Source: Reyranella humidisoli
Lineage (GTDB): Bacteria > Pseudomonadota > Alphaproteobacteria > Reyranellales > Reyranellaceae
Assembly: GCF_019039055.1 (NCBI RefSeq)
Contig: NZ_JAHOPB010000001.1
Location: 2,392,001-2,456,000, forward strand
Length of the DNA stretch: 64,000 nucleotides
Direction of reading: 5' to 3'
Made by a program: the position numbers and the translations under genes. Below are positions 45,801 through 53,206 of the stretch, one piece after another (within the stretch, counting starts at the first letter, position 1; every line of letters begins with the position of its first letter). Under the pieces are notes generated by a model, which made no database searches, was not told the origin of the DNA, and saw nothing but the letters and a program-made list of their open reading frames with translations.

Positions 45801-45896
45801 GCCTGGAACGGGAAGGTCGATGCAGACGCCGACGTGAGCTTCGGCTTCACCGCGACAGGACCGGCGGACCCGGCCAAGTTCGACTTCCTGATCTGA
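42870..45896 (+). CDS. Modular Calx-beta/CBM2 protein without catalytic domain
   Basis: This 1008-residue protein starts at an ATG with GGAGGGAAGGAC upstream. Residues 6-75, about 100-175 and about 228-300 are three copies of a module with the core FDPxxDKLDFG and ending in hxGVxxxxLxxxN. Then come Calx-beta repeats at about 322-431, 438-549 and 555-666, a CBM2-like domain at about 672-771 (VSDNWGAGFIGNMQV, IWNAQIVSH), a fourth Calx-beta at 781-892 and a second CBM2 at about 907-998 (VVDSWSGGFNAAVTI, IWNAEIVSH). No signal peptide, RTX nonapeptides or glycosidase domain is visible. It probably is secreted by an unrecognised route and binds polysaccharide such as cellulose or chitin; this is inference. 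Confidence 0.88.
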   Translation: MANEASATGKIFQITSDGADITGFDPARDKLDLGPVTVHNGIIVDTPTGVGIMNPWSGEIAVVVGVSLGQLTIDSFVPIINDHLRECVSGALAWEHGIAANDHTVYARSHEIGQIDRVAFNPATDTVDFRYFGTREQIYMTNNPEGVVISNSGTGQALILLGVTTADLKAENFVFYFAEAREDRVALQLGFSSVPDSQIKPQGVPIAGTNNWPTGTGNGAPPSGEAGTTTIIDWHHGTNTAIAFDPSKDKLDFGWFKASEFSVKEVDGSTVISIEGNRQTYVLTGVSLAELDHNNIAARDATARAEWQELIDSAEGSAAVVPQLSIANGTLAEGNAGKSQMVFTVTLSQAATGPVSVGYTTGNGTATAGQDYASVVGTLTFAAGETAKTVNVDILGDTLVETNETFTLSLSSPTGATIARGQATGTIVNDDIDTQPATLPAISIADLSTREGNGEHNHFMFVVTLDKASSVPVTVQYKTVDGSAAAGVDYTASTGTVTFAPGTTSQMIHVDIKGDSIAEADETFTVMLSSPVGATIADGSGTGLITNDDGTAPVLPGLSVSDATRVEGNSGTAKLNFTVSLSQAATGPVTVQYGTANGTASAGSDYKAKSGTLTFAAGETSKTVSVTVSGDTAVEANETLTLNLSGASGATIADGSGAGTITNDDMAAPTGGTAVGYKVSDNWGAGFIGNMQVAAGGTALKGWTVEFDAAFAITNIWNAQIVSHIGDHYVIKNMSYNGTVGAHQETSFGFQATPGSDGTAATGFTLNGISSGSGTPASAPLLPSLSISDATRAEGDSGTAILDFTVSLSKAASGPVTVQYGTANDTASAGSDYTAKSGTLTFAAGEQCKVIQVPIAGDKLAEGNEKFTVTLTDAHGAAIGRGAATATINDDDAALASTSSPPVTNSTAYGTSSGDLEALMKVVDSWSGGFNAAVTIHNDGGAVSGWQLEIETQSEITSIWNAEIVSHDASGYVVRNAAWNGKVDADADVSFGFTATGPADPAKFDFLI

Positions 45897-45903
45897 TCGC
45901 CGT

Positions 45904-45945
45904 CCCGGCCTCGAGGTCGAGATCGTGATCCAGGTCGCCAAGTAA
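45904..45945 (+). pseudogene. 3' remnant of a RidA gene
   Basis: Read in frame, the stretch encodes PGLEVEIVIQVAK and a stop, against PGLKVEIMIQAAK at the end of the intact gene at 42308. It has no upstream start or body and begins eight bases after the Calx-beta/CBM2 stop codon. Confidence 0.85.
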
Positions 45946-45960
45946 GGCGCTTCAAAAAGC

Positions 45961-45992
45961 AAAGGGCCGGCGAAAGCCGGCCCTTTTTGTTT
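45961..45992 (+). terminator. Rho-independent terminator after the CBM2 gene
   Basis: The stem AAAGGGCCGGC / GCCGGCCCTTT with a GAAA tetraloop is followed by TTTGTTTG. The stem is the same as the terminator at 42675 but with a different loop. Confidence 0.92.
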
Positions 45993-45996
45993 GCGC

Positions 45997-46064
45997 TGTC
46001 ATCCCGTGCGAAGCGAGGGTTCTTTCCGGTAACCGAAGCATCCTTCGCTGCGCTCAGGATGACA
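45997..46064. repeat. Dispersed inverted repeat, family A, copy 3
   Basis: TGTCATCCCGTGCGAAGCGA (from 45997) and CCTTCGCTGCGCTCAGGATG-ACA (ending 46064) are imperfect reverse complements. It lies directly after the terminator and before the convergent FAD-oxidase stop. Confidence 0.8.
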
Positions 46065-46091
46065 ATGTTCATCGCGACGCAATGAATATTG

Positions 46092-47495
46092 TCAATTGAT
46101 CGGCCCGATGATCTTGCCCGGGTTCATGATGTTGTCGGGGTCGATCGCCTTCTTGATCGAGCGCATCAGCGACATCGCCTCGCCGTGCTCCTGGTAGAGA
46201 TACTTGATCTTGCCGATGCCGACGCCGTGCTCGCCGGTGCAGGTGCCGCCGAGATTCTGCGCCCGGGCAATCATGCGGTCGTTGAGGCCTTCGGCTCGCG
46301 GCAGGTAGGTCGGGTCGTCGGGGTCGACCATCATGGTGAGATGGAAGTTGCCGTCGCCGACATGGCCGACGATCGGGGCGTAGAGGCCGTTGGCCTGGAT
46401 GTCCTTCTGCGTCTCGAGGATGCACTCGGCGAGCTTGCTGATCGGCACGCAGACATCGGTCGCCCACATGCCCCAGCCCGGCTTGTAGGCCTTGGCTGCC
46501 CAGGCCGCGTCGTGGCGGGCCTGCCACATCCTGCTGCGCTCCTCGGCCTGGCTGGTCCAGGCGAAGTCGCCGCCGCCGTGCTCGGCGGCGATGGCCTGCA
46601 CCATCTCGGCCTGTTCCTTCGTGCCGGCCTCGGTGCCGTGGAACTCGAGTAGCAGCAGGTTCTTCTGCGGCAGCGTGAGCTTGGAATACTGGTTCACCGT
46701 GTCGACGGTGTAGGTGTCCATCAGCTCGATGCGCGCCACCGGGATGCCCGACTGGATGGTCTGGATCACGGTGTTGACCGCGCCCTCCAGACTGTCGAAG
46801 GCGCAAGTCGCGGCGACCATCGATTCCGGTGTGCCGTAGAGGCGTAGCGTGATCTCAGTGATGACGCCCAGCGTCCCCTCTGAGCCCACGAACAGCTTCA
46901 CCAGGTCGTAGCCCGCGCTCGATTTCCGCGAGCGGCGGCCGAGCTGCATGATCCGCCCGTCGGGTGTCACGACCTGCAGCGACAGCACGTTCTCGCGCAT
47001 CGTGCCGTAGCGCACGGCGTTGGTGCCCGAGGCGCGGGTGCTGGTCATGCCGCCGATCGAGGCGTCGGCGCCGGGATCGATCGGGAAGAACAGGCCGGTC
47101 GCGCGCAGGTATTCGTTGAGCTGCTTGCGGGTGACGCCGGGTTGCACGACCACGTCGAGGTCGGCCTCGTTGACCTGCAGGATCTTGTTCATGCGGCTGA
47201 CGTCGAGCGAGATGCCGCCGTTGGGGGCGCTGATATGGCCCTCCAGCGAGGTGCCGGTACCGAACGGGATGATCGGGGTCTTGTGGCGGGCGCAGAGCTG
47301 GACGATCTGCTGCACTTCCTCGGTCGATTCGGCGAACACCACGGCGTCGGGCAGGTGCGCTTCGTGATACGAAATGTCCTTGCCGTGCTGCTCGCGCACG
47401 GCGTGCGCGGTGCTGACCCGGTCGCCGTACAGCGCCTTCAGCTCGGCGATCGTGGCATCGACGTTGAGGGGTCTCGCCTGGGCCGCTACAGCCAT
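46092..47495 (-). CDS. FAD-binding oxidase/dehydrogenase, GlcD/D-lactate dehydrogenase type
   Basis: This 467-residue flavoprotein of the VAO/PCMH family oxidises a 2-hydroxy acid. The FAD-binding part has IIPFGTGTSLEGHISAPNGG, DPGADASIGGMTSTRASGTN and FVGSEGTLGVITEITLRLYG. The C-terminal cap ends with CTGEHGVGIGKIKYL. AGGAGAACG precedes the ATG at 47495; an in-frame ATG 18 codons earlier lacks this. GlcD, D-lactate and 2-hydroxyglutarate dehydrogenases share this layout. It is divergent from the thiolase gene by about 70 bases. Confidence 0.93.
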   Translation of the reverse strand: MAVAAQARPLNVDATIAELKALYGDRVSTAHAVREQHGKDISYHEAHLPDAVVFAESTEEVQQIVQLCARHKTPIIPFGTGTSLEGHISAPNGGISLDVSRMNKILQVNEADLDVVVQPGVTRKQLNEYLRATGLFFPIDPGADASIGGMTSTRASGTNAVRYGTMRENVLSLQVVTPDGRIMQLGRRSRKSSAGYDLVKLFVGSEGTLGVITEITLRLYGTPESMVAATCAFDSLEGAVNTVIQTIQSGIPVARIELMDTYTVDTVNQYSKLTLPQKNLLLLEFHGTEAGTKEQAEMVQAIAAEHGGGDFAWTSQAEERSRMWQARHDAAWAAKAYKPGWGMWATDVCVPISKLAECILETQKDIQANGLYAPIVGHVGDGNFHLTMMVDPDDPTYLPRAEGLNDRMIARAQNLGGTCTGEHGVGIGKIKYLYQEHGEAMSLMRSIKKAIDPDNIMNPGKIIGPIN

Positions 47496-47566
47496 GTTCG
47501 TTCTCCTAGCGTAAGCCGTTTGGATACGCTCAAATGCGGCCAAAGCCAACCTGAGGAAACCGCCCC

Positions 47567-48817
47567 ATGCGCGACGTCTACATGATCGGCGCCTACACGA
47601 CCGTCTTCAAGAAACACCCCGGCCTCAGCTTCGGCGACCTCGCCCGCGAGGCCTATATGGGGACCCTGGCCGATGCCGGCATGGACAAGGGAACGGACAT
47701 CGAGACCGGCTGGCTGGGCAATTGCGGCATGGGCTTCTGGGGCCAGAACTCGATCCGCGGCCAGGCGCTGTTCCAGCCGCTCGTGGAGGAGGGCCTGTTC
47801 CCCGCGCGGGTGCCGATGTTCAACGTCGAGAATGCCTGCGCCACCGCCTCGACCGCCTTCATGGGCGCCTGGAAGGACGTGCTGGCGGGCACGCATGAGC
47901 TGTCCTTCTGCCTCGGCGTCGAGAAGCTGTTCAGCCCGGAGGCGCCCGAGCGCACAGCCGGTCTCTTCAACCAGGGCTACATCACCAGCCAGCACGACCG
48001 GCTGGTCGAGGAGATGAACCGGGTCGGCAAGATGGTGGGCTCCGAGTTCAAGCCGGGCGATGACCGCACCATCTTCATGGATACCTATGCCATGCAGGCC
48101 AAGTGGCACATGTGGAAGTACGGCACGACGCAGGCGCAGATCGCGGCCGGTGCGGCCAAGAACCACAATTACGGCGCGCTGAACGAGAAGGCGCAGTACC
48201 GCTTCCAGATGACGCCGCAGTCGGTGCTGGAGGACCGTCCCGTGTCCTTCCCGCTGACCCGCGCGATGTGCGCACCGATTGGCGACGGCGCAGCGGCGGC
48301 GCTGCTCTGCTCGAAGGAGTATCTCGACCGGCTGCCGAAGGAAGTACGGGACCGGGCCGTGAAGATCGCGGGAGTCGGCTTCTCCGGCGGCATGTACCGC
48401 AATCTGGACGAGCCGGGCCTGACGCGGGCGGCCGCCGACAAGGCCTATAAGATGGCGGGGATTGGGCCCGAGGACATCGACGTCGCCGAAGTCCACGACG
48501 CCACCAGCTTCTGCGAGATCTACCAGTGCGAGATGCTGCGCTTCTGCCCCGAGGGCGAGGGCGGCAAGTTCGTCGAGTCGGGCGCCACCGGCCCCGGCGG
48601 CAAGCTCCCGGTCAATACGTCGGGCGGCCTGGTCTCCAAGGGCCATCCGGTGGGCGCCACCGGCCTGTCGATGCTGGCCGAACTCGCCACGCAGCTGCGC
48701 GGCGAGGCCGGCGACCGTCAGGTGAAGGGCGCCGAAGTCGCGCTTGCCGAGAACGGCGGCGGCGTCATCGGCATGGAAGAGGCCGTGGCCTCGGTCGTGA
48801 TTCTCAAGAAAGAGTAA
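47567..48817 (+). CDS. Thiolase-family protein (SCP-x/lipid-transfer type acetyl-CoA acetyltransferase)
   Basis: This 416-residue thiolase-fold protein has the catalytic Cys in NVENACATASTAFMGAW, His in EVHDATSFCEIYQ (the variant of NExFA) and the second loop NTSGGLVSKGHPVGATGLS. This is the nondecarboxylating or SCP-2-type thiolase, which acts on branched, sterol or other unusual acyl-CoAs. It is followed by an MFE-2-like SDR after a repeat. Together they form a beta-oxidation-like cassette. Confidence 0.92.
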   Translation: MRDVYMIGAYTTVFKKHPGLSFGDLAREAYMGTLADAGMDKGTDIETGWLGNCGMGFWGQNSIRGQALFQPLVEEGLFPARVPMFNVENACATASTAFMGAWKDVLAGTHELSFCLGVEKLFSPEAPERTAGLFNQGYITSQHDRLVEEMNRVGKMVGSEFKPGDDRTIFMDTYAMQAKWHMWKYGTTQAQIAAGAAKNHNYGALNEKAQYRFQMTPQSVLEDRPVSFPLTRAMCAPIGDGAAAALLCSKEYLDRLPKEVRDRAVKIAGVGFSGGMYRNLDEPGLTRAAADKAYKMAGIGPEDIDVAEVHDATSFCEIYQCEMLRFCPEGEGGKFVESGATGPGGKLPVNTSGGLVSKGHPVGATGLSMLAELATQLRGEAGDRQVKGAEVALAENGGGVIGMEEAVASVVILKKE

Positions 48818-48820
48818 CCG

Positions 48821-48888
48821 TGTCATTCCGAGCGTAGCGAGGAATCCTTGGGTTCGAGGAAGGATCCCTCGCTTCACTCGGGATGACA
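48821..48888. repeat. Dispersed inverted repeat, family A, copy 4
   Basis: The 29-base arms TGTCATTCCGAGCGTAGCGA-GGAATCCTT (48821-48849) and AAGGATCCCTCGCTTCACTC-GGGATGACA (48860-48888) are nearly perfect reverse complements with a 10-base loop. This is the tightest copy. It lies inside the thiolase-SDR transcription unit. Confidence 0.9.
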
Positions 48889-48920
48889 CATTTTATCGGG
48901 CGTCTGAGGAGAACAATGAA

Positions 48921-49817
48921 ATGACAATCCGCTTCGACAACCGCGTCGCCATCGTCACCGGCGCGGGCAATGGGCTCGGCCGCGCGCATGCGCTCCTGCT
49001 GGCCAGCCGTGGCGCCAAGGTAGTCGTGAACGATCCGGGCGGCGCGGTCGACGGCAAGGGTGGCGGTCATGCCGCGGCCGACAAGGTCGTGGACGAGATC
49101 AAGGCGGCGGGTGGCCAGGCCGTCGCCAATTACGACTCGGTCGCCGAAGCCGCGACCGCCGCCAACATCGTGAAGACCGCCGTCGATGCCTTCGGCACGG
49201 TCGACATCGTGGTGAACAATGCCGGCGTCCTGCGCGACAAGACCTTCCACAACATGACGACCGAGGATTTCGAGTTCGTCGTGAAGGTCCACTTCCTCGG
49301 CACCGCCTACGTGACCCATGCCGCCTGGCCGATTCTGCGCGCCAAGGCCTATGGCCGCATCGTCGTGACCTCCTCGAACTCGGGCATCTACGGCACCTTC
49401 GGCCAGTCCAACTATGGCGGCGCCAAGCTCGCCGTCGTGGGCTTCATGAACGCGCTCAGGCTCGAGGGCCAGAAGTACAACATCATGATGAACGCGCTGG
49501 CGCCGATCGCCGCCACGCGCATGACCGAGAGCCTGATGACGCCCGAGGCCCTGGCCAAGCTCAGGCCCGAGTTCGTCTCGCCGATGGTCGCCTTCCTGTG
49601 CAGCGAGCAGTGCCAGCGCACCGGCGACATCTGGAGTGCCGGCGCCGGCACCTTCGCGCGCATCGAGTATCGCGAGGCGGAGGGCCTGCGCATCGACGGT
49701 CGCGCGCCGACCATCGAGGACGTGGCCGACAATATCGAGAAGATCGCCGACGTCTCGGCCAGCCGCGTCTTCCGCACCTCCGGCGAGGAAGTCGCGGCCG
49801 TCGTGAGCGGCTCCTGA
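48921..49817 (+). CDS. SDR-family oxidoreductase, MFE-2/17-beta-HSD4-like
   Basis: This 298-residue dehydrogenase has AIVTGAGNGLGRAHALLLAS, VVNDPGGAVDGKGGG, NNAGVLRDKTFHNM and NYGGAKLAVVGF with the catalytic Tyr-Lys. The GAGNGLG and DPGG segments are those of the (3R)-hydroxyacyl-CoA dehydrogenase part of peroxisomal MFE-2. It should oxidise 3-hydroxyacyl-CoAs next to the SCP-x-type thiolase. Its TGA overlaps the only near upstream candidate start (CTG) of the following cyclase gene. Confidence 0.92.
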   Translation: MTIRFDNRVAIVTGAGNGLGRAHALLLASRGAKVVVNDPGGAVDGKGGGHAAADKVVDEIKAAGGQAVANYDSVAEAATAANIVKTAVDAFGTVDIVVNNAGVLRDKTFHNMTTEDFEFVVKVHFLGTAYVTHAAWPILRAKAYGRIVVTSSNSGIYGTFGQSNYGGAKLAVVGFMNALRLEGQKYNIMMNALAPIAATRMTESLMTPEALAKLRPEFVSPMVAFLCSEQCQRTGDIWSAGAGTFARIEYREAEGLRIDGRAPTIEDVADNIEKIADVSASRVFRTSGEEVAAVVSGS

Positions 49818-51004
49818 GCAACGAGGCGCCTCCGGCTGCCGACCGGCTGGGGCCGGTCGCGAAGTGGCTGCTGCGGGAAGGCCGGCTCATTCAACGGCCG
49901 GCCTCCTTCATCGAGCAGATGATGGGCCGCGTGTTCGAGGCGGGCATCCCGGTCTGGCGCATGTATATCGGCCTGCAGCTCGTCCATCCGCAGCTCCAGG
50001 CGATGGGCTATCTATGGAGGCGGGGCCAGCCCGTGGAAACGACCGCGCGGGCCTACGGTGTGCAGTTCACCCCCGCCTATATCGGCAGCCCCCTCCAGGA
50101 GGTGCGGGAGGGCGGGGCACCCGTGCGCTACCGGCTCGACAGCCTGACCGAGCGGCATCACGAGGTGCTGCACGATGTCAGGGACGGCGGCGGCACCGAC
50201 TATTTCTCGCTGCCGATGCGCATCCGCCGCGACGGACCGCTGCCAGTTGTGGCCTTCGCCACCGACCGCAAGGAAGGCTTCAGCGACGCCGACATCGACG
50301 ACCTGACGCGGCTCGTGGACATGATGGGTGCGGTCACCGAGATGCACATCGAGGAGAGCGTCGCCCAGACCGTGGCGGAGACCTATCTGGGCCGCCAGGT
50401 CGGCCAGCGCATCCTGAACGGCATGATCCGGCGCGGCGACGGCGAGGAGATCCGCGCGGTGCTGTGGTTCTCCGACCTGCGCGATTTCACCGGCCTCAAC
50501 GAGCGCCTGCCGCCCGACCACGTGCTGGAGCTGCTGAACAACTACTTCCAGCTCGTCGGCGATGCGCTGGCCAAGCATGGCGGCGAGATCCTGAAATTCA
50601 TCGGCGACGGCGTGATGGCCTACTTCCCGGCCGAGGACGCGCTGTTCATGCCGATGGTGACGGCCGCCGCGCTCGAGGCGGCGCGGCAGCTCATCGACGA
50701 TGCCGAGGCCGCCAACGAGGCGCGCGCCACGGGGGGCGCCGAGCCGATCAGGTTCGGCATCGGGCTCCATGTCGGCACGGTGACCTTCGGCAACATCGGC
50801 ACGGAGGACCGGCTCGACTTCACCGTCATCGGCTCCGCCGTCAACCGCGCGTCGCGGCTGGAAGGCCTCACCAAGGCGCTGGGCGTCCGCGTCTGTGCCT
50901 CCGCCGAGTTCAACGAGAACTGCCCGAGCCCGATGAAGTCGCTGGGCAAACACCGCCTGCGCGGCGTCCGCGAACCGGTCGAGATCTTCACGCTGCCGGA
51001 TTGA
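49814..51004 (+). CDS. Adenylate/guanylate cyclase (class III)
   Basis: This 396-residue cyclase has an N-terminal family-specific region (LLREGRLIQRPASFIEQMMG, VFEAGIPVWRMYIGLQLVHP) and a C-terminal class III catalytic domain (about residues 210-395). Metal-binding Asp residues are in LWFSDLRDFTGL and LKFIGDGVMAYF. The transition-state Asn/Arg are in TVIGSAVNRASRLE. No transmembrane helix is visible. The conserved N-terminus runs upstream of the first ATG (49919), and there is no ATG, GTG or TTG in frame before it, so a CTG at 49814 within CTGA overlapping the SDR stop is my best start. That call is uncertain. Confidence 0.88.
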   Translation: MSNEAPPAADRLGPVAKWLLREGRLIQRPASFIEQMMGRVFEAGIPVWRMYIGLQLVHPQLQAMGYLWRRGQPVETTARAYGVQFTPAYIGSPLQEVREGGAPVRYRLDSLTERHHEVLHDVRDGGGTDYFSLPMRIRRDGPLPVVAFATDRKEGFSDADIDDLTRLVDMMGAVTEMHIEESVAQTVAETYLGRQVGQRILNGMIRRGDGEEIRAVLWFSDLRDFTGLNERLPPDHVLELLNNYFQLVGDALAKHGGEILKFIGDGVMAYFPAEDALFMPMVTAAALEAARQLIDDAEAANEARATGGAEPIRFGIGLHVGTVTFGNIGTEDRLDFTVIGSAVNRASRLEGLTKALGVRVCASAEFNENCPSPMKSLGKHRLRGVREPVEIFTLPD

Positions 51005-51020
51005 CGATCTTCATCTCATG

Positions 51021-51048
51021 TTCCTCTCCCCCTACCGGGGGAGAGGAG
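51021..51048. repeat. Half copy of repeat family C
   Basis: TTCCTCTCCCCCTACCGGGG-GAGAGGAG is a single hairpin between the convergent cyclase (+) and flavodoxin (-) genes. Confidence 0.8.
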
Positions 51049-51058
51049 TCTGAAATGA

Positions 51059-51505
51059 TCAGACCTTCGTCTTCCAGCCTTCGATCCAGGTGAGGGCTTC
51101 CTCGTCCGGCAGAGGCTGTTCGGAGGCATCGACCTCCAGGCGGTCGCCGACCCGCTTCGCGCCGCAGCGTTCGAGCGCCTCGTCGACCTTCTTGCCGCCA
51201 CCGCAGAACGTGTCCTGGTAGGTCATGTCGCCCAGGGCGATGACGCCGTAGCGATGGCCCGACAGGTCGGGCCTGTCGCGGTGCAGGGCCTCGACCAGCG
51301 GCAGGATGTTGGTCGGGATGTCGCCGGAACCGTGGGTGGCGCAGACCACAAGGAGCACGTCGTGCGCCTGCAGGTCGGCGGCGGTCGCGGCCTTGTCGGT
51401 GACGTCGACGGCGTGCCCGGCTCCAGCCAGGACGGGTTGCAGCGCGTCGGCCACCATCTGGGCATTGCCCGACTCGGTGCCGACCAGGATCAGGATCGTG
51501 GCCAT
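51059..51505 (-). CDS. Flavodoxin-like protein (MioC type)
   Basis: This 148-residue FMN-binding electron carrier has ILVGTESGNAQMVADAL at the phosphate loop, VCATHGSGDIPTN and IALGDMTYQDTFCGGGKKVD. The Cys-Gly-Gly-Gly is typical of the sulfite-reductase/MioC type. The ATG at 51505 is used; an extended frame upstream has no ribosome site. The electron donor/acceptor is unknown. Confidence 0.92.
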   Translation of the reverse strand: MATILILVGTESGNAQMVADALQPVLAGAGHAVDVTDKAATAADLQAHDVLLVVCATHGSGDIPTNILPLVEALHRDRPDLSGHRYGVIALGDMTYQDTFCGGGKKVDEALERCGAKRVGDRLEVDASEQPLPDEEALTWIEGWKTKV

Positions 51506-51586
51506 GGGTCTGGGATACGGTAGGGAGTGCCGCGATGCGACGCGACCGGATGGCGCGGCAAATTCCGCCATGCCAGTCTGCCCGCC

Positions 51587-52384
51587 ATGGAAGAAACGCC
51601 CGTATTGGCCGCCCTCGCCGGCGGCGTCCTGACCCTGACGCTCAACCGCCCGCAGCGGCTGAACGCGATGAGCCATGCGCTGATCGACGCCATGAATGCC
51701 GAGCTGAAGCGCGCCCGCGAGGACGATTCCGTGCGCTGCGTGCTGCTGACCGGCACTGGCCGCGGCTTCTGCGCCGGCGCCGACCTGGCGGGCGGCGGTC
51801 CCGGCGATGCGGGCGCGTCCGGCCCGCGCGACGTCGGCGCCGCGATGGACCGCATCTTCAATCCCATGATCCGCGCCATGCGCGATCTCCCCAAGCCGAT
51901 CGTCGCCGCAGTGAACGGCGTGGCGGCGGGCGGCGGCGCCAATCTCGCGCTGGCCTGCGATATCGTGATCGCCGCGCGGTCAGCCCGCTTCGACCAGGCC
52001 TTCGTGCGCATCTCGCTGATCCCCGACCTCGGCGGCACCTGGTTCCTGCCGCACACGGTGGGGGACGCCCGCGCCCGGGCGCTGGCGATGCTGGGCACTT
52101 CCGTGCCGGCCGAGGAGGCCGCGCGCATGGGCATGGTTTGGCAGGTGGTCGACGATGCCACCCTGATGGACGAGGCCGGCAAGATCGCCGCCAGGCTCGC
52201 GACCGGCCCGACCCGCTCCTATGCCGCGATCAAGGGCGCCATCAACGCGGCCGCCACCAACACGCTCGACCAGCAGCTCGACCTCGAGCGCGACCATCAG
52301 CGCGAACTCGGCAAGAGCGAGGACTTCAAGGAAGGCGTCGCGGCCTTCCTCGCCAAGCGCGCACCCAATTTCACCGGACGTTGA
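51587..52384 (+). CDS. Enoyl-CoA hydratase/isomerase family protein, copy 1
   Basis: This 265-residue crotonase-fold enzyme has LTLNRPQRLNAMSHALI, the oxyanion-hole GRGFCAGADLAG, and AVNGVAAGGGANLALACDIV. The position of the catalytic Glu pair of classical hydratases is occupied by IPDLGGTWFLPHTVG, as in PaaG-like isomerases. The tandem neighbour is a paralogue whose 3' end is almost identical. Confidence 0.92.
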   Translation: MEETPVLAALAGGVLTLTLNRPQRLNAMSHALIDAMNAELKRAREDDSVRCVLLTGTGRGFCAGADLAGGGPGDAGASGPRDVGAAMDRIFNPMIRAMRDLPKPIVAAVNGVAAGGGANLALACDIVIAARSARFDQAFVRISLIPDLGGTWFLPHTVGDARARALAMLGTSVPAEEAARMGMVWQVVDDATLMDEAGKIAARLATGPTRSYAAIKGAINAAATNTLDQQLDLERDHQRELGKSEDFKEGVAAFLAKRAPNFTGR

Positions 52385-52398
52385 GAGACGAGAACCAG

Positions 52399-53187
52399 AT
52401 GACCTACGAGAAGATCCAGATCGCGAAGGATAACGGCCTCGCCACGCTGACGCTGAATGCGCCGGACCGGCTCAATGCCGTGTCGCGCAAGATGATCGGC
52501 GAGCTGAAGCAGTGCTGGGAAGAACTGGCCGCCGACACGTCGGTGCGCGCCGTCCTGCTGACCGGCGCGGGCCGCGGCTTCTGCGCCGGCGCCGATCTCG
52601 CCGATCCCGACCGCGCGAAAGGCAACACGTCGGACTCGGGCGAGGCGCTCGACAAGTTCTTCAACCCCGTGATCCGCCTGATGCGCAGCGTGCCCAAGCC
52701 GATCGTGGCGGCGGTGAACGGCCCGGCGGCCGGTGTCGGCATGAGCTTCGCGCTCGCCTCCGACATCGCCGTCGCGGGCAAGTCGGCCTCGTTCCTGCAG
52801 GCCTTCGCCCGCATCGGCCTGTTGCCCGACGGCGGCAGCACCTGGTTCCTGCCGCGCCTCGTGGGCGAGCAGCGGGCGCGGGCGCTGGCGATGCTGGCGC
52901 CGCAGATCAGCGCGCAGCAGGCCAAGGATTGGGGCCTGATCTGGGACGTGGTCGAGGATGCCGAGCTGATGAAGACGGCCGGCGATCTCGCGCGCCGCCT
53001 CGCGGATGGACCCACGATGTCGCTCGCGCGCATCAAGGAGGCGATGAACCGCGCCAGCGGCAACACGCTCTCCGAGCAGCTCGACGTCGAACGCGACTTC
53101 CAGCGCGAGCTGGGCAAGAGCGAGGATTTCAAGGAAGGCGTCGCGGCCTTCCTCGCCAAGCGCAAGCCCGAATTCAAGGGCAAGTAA
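52399..53187 (+). CDS. Enoyl-CoA hydratase/isomerase family protein, copy 2
   Basis: This 262-residue paralogue has LTLNAPDRLNAVSRKMI, GRGFCAGADLADPD, AVNGPAAGVGMSFALASDIA and LLPDGGSTWFLPRLVG. The LxDGGxTWFLPRLVG form is typical of PaaG/2-(1,2-epoxy-1,2-dihydrophenyl)acetyl-CoA isomerase. It shares 60 of 63 bases with copy 1 over 53101-53163 versus 52298-52360, ending in GVAAFLAKR. It is likely co-transcribed with copy 1 and the SMP-30 gene. Confidence 0.92.
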   Translation: MTYEKIQIAKDNGLATLTLNAPDRLNAVSRKMIGELKQCWEELAADTSVRAVLLTGAGRGFCAGADLADPDRAKGNTSDSGEALDKFFNPVIRLMRSVPKPIVAAVNGPAAGVGMSFALASDIAVAGKSASFLQAFARIGLLPDGGSTWFLPRLVGEQRARALAMLAPQISAQQAKDWGLIWDVVEDAELMKTAGDLARRLADGPTMSLARIKEAMNRASGNTLSEQLDVERDFQRELGKSEDFKEGVAAFLAKRKPEFKGK

Positions 53188-53206
53188 GAACAACGGGAGA
53201 AACGCC

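Noticed and set aside
42675..45992. Composite transposon interpretation of the repeated terminator segments around the CBM2 gene
   Set aside because: The flanking copies are direct repeats of a gene 3' end, there are no terminal inverted repeats, and no transposase lies between them.
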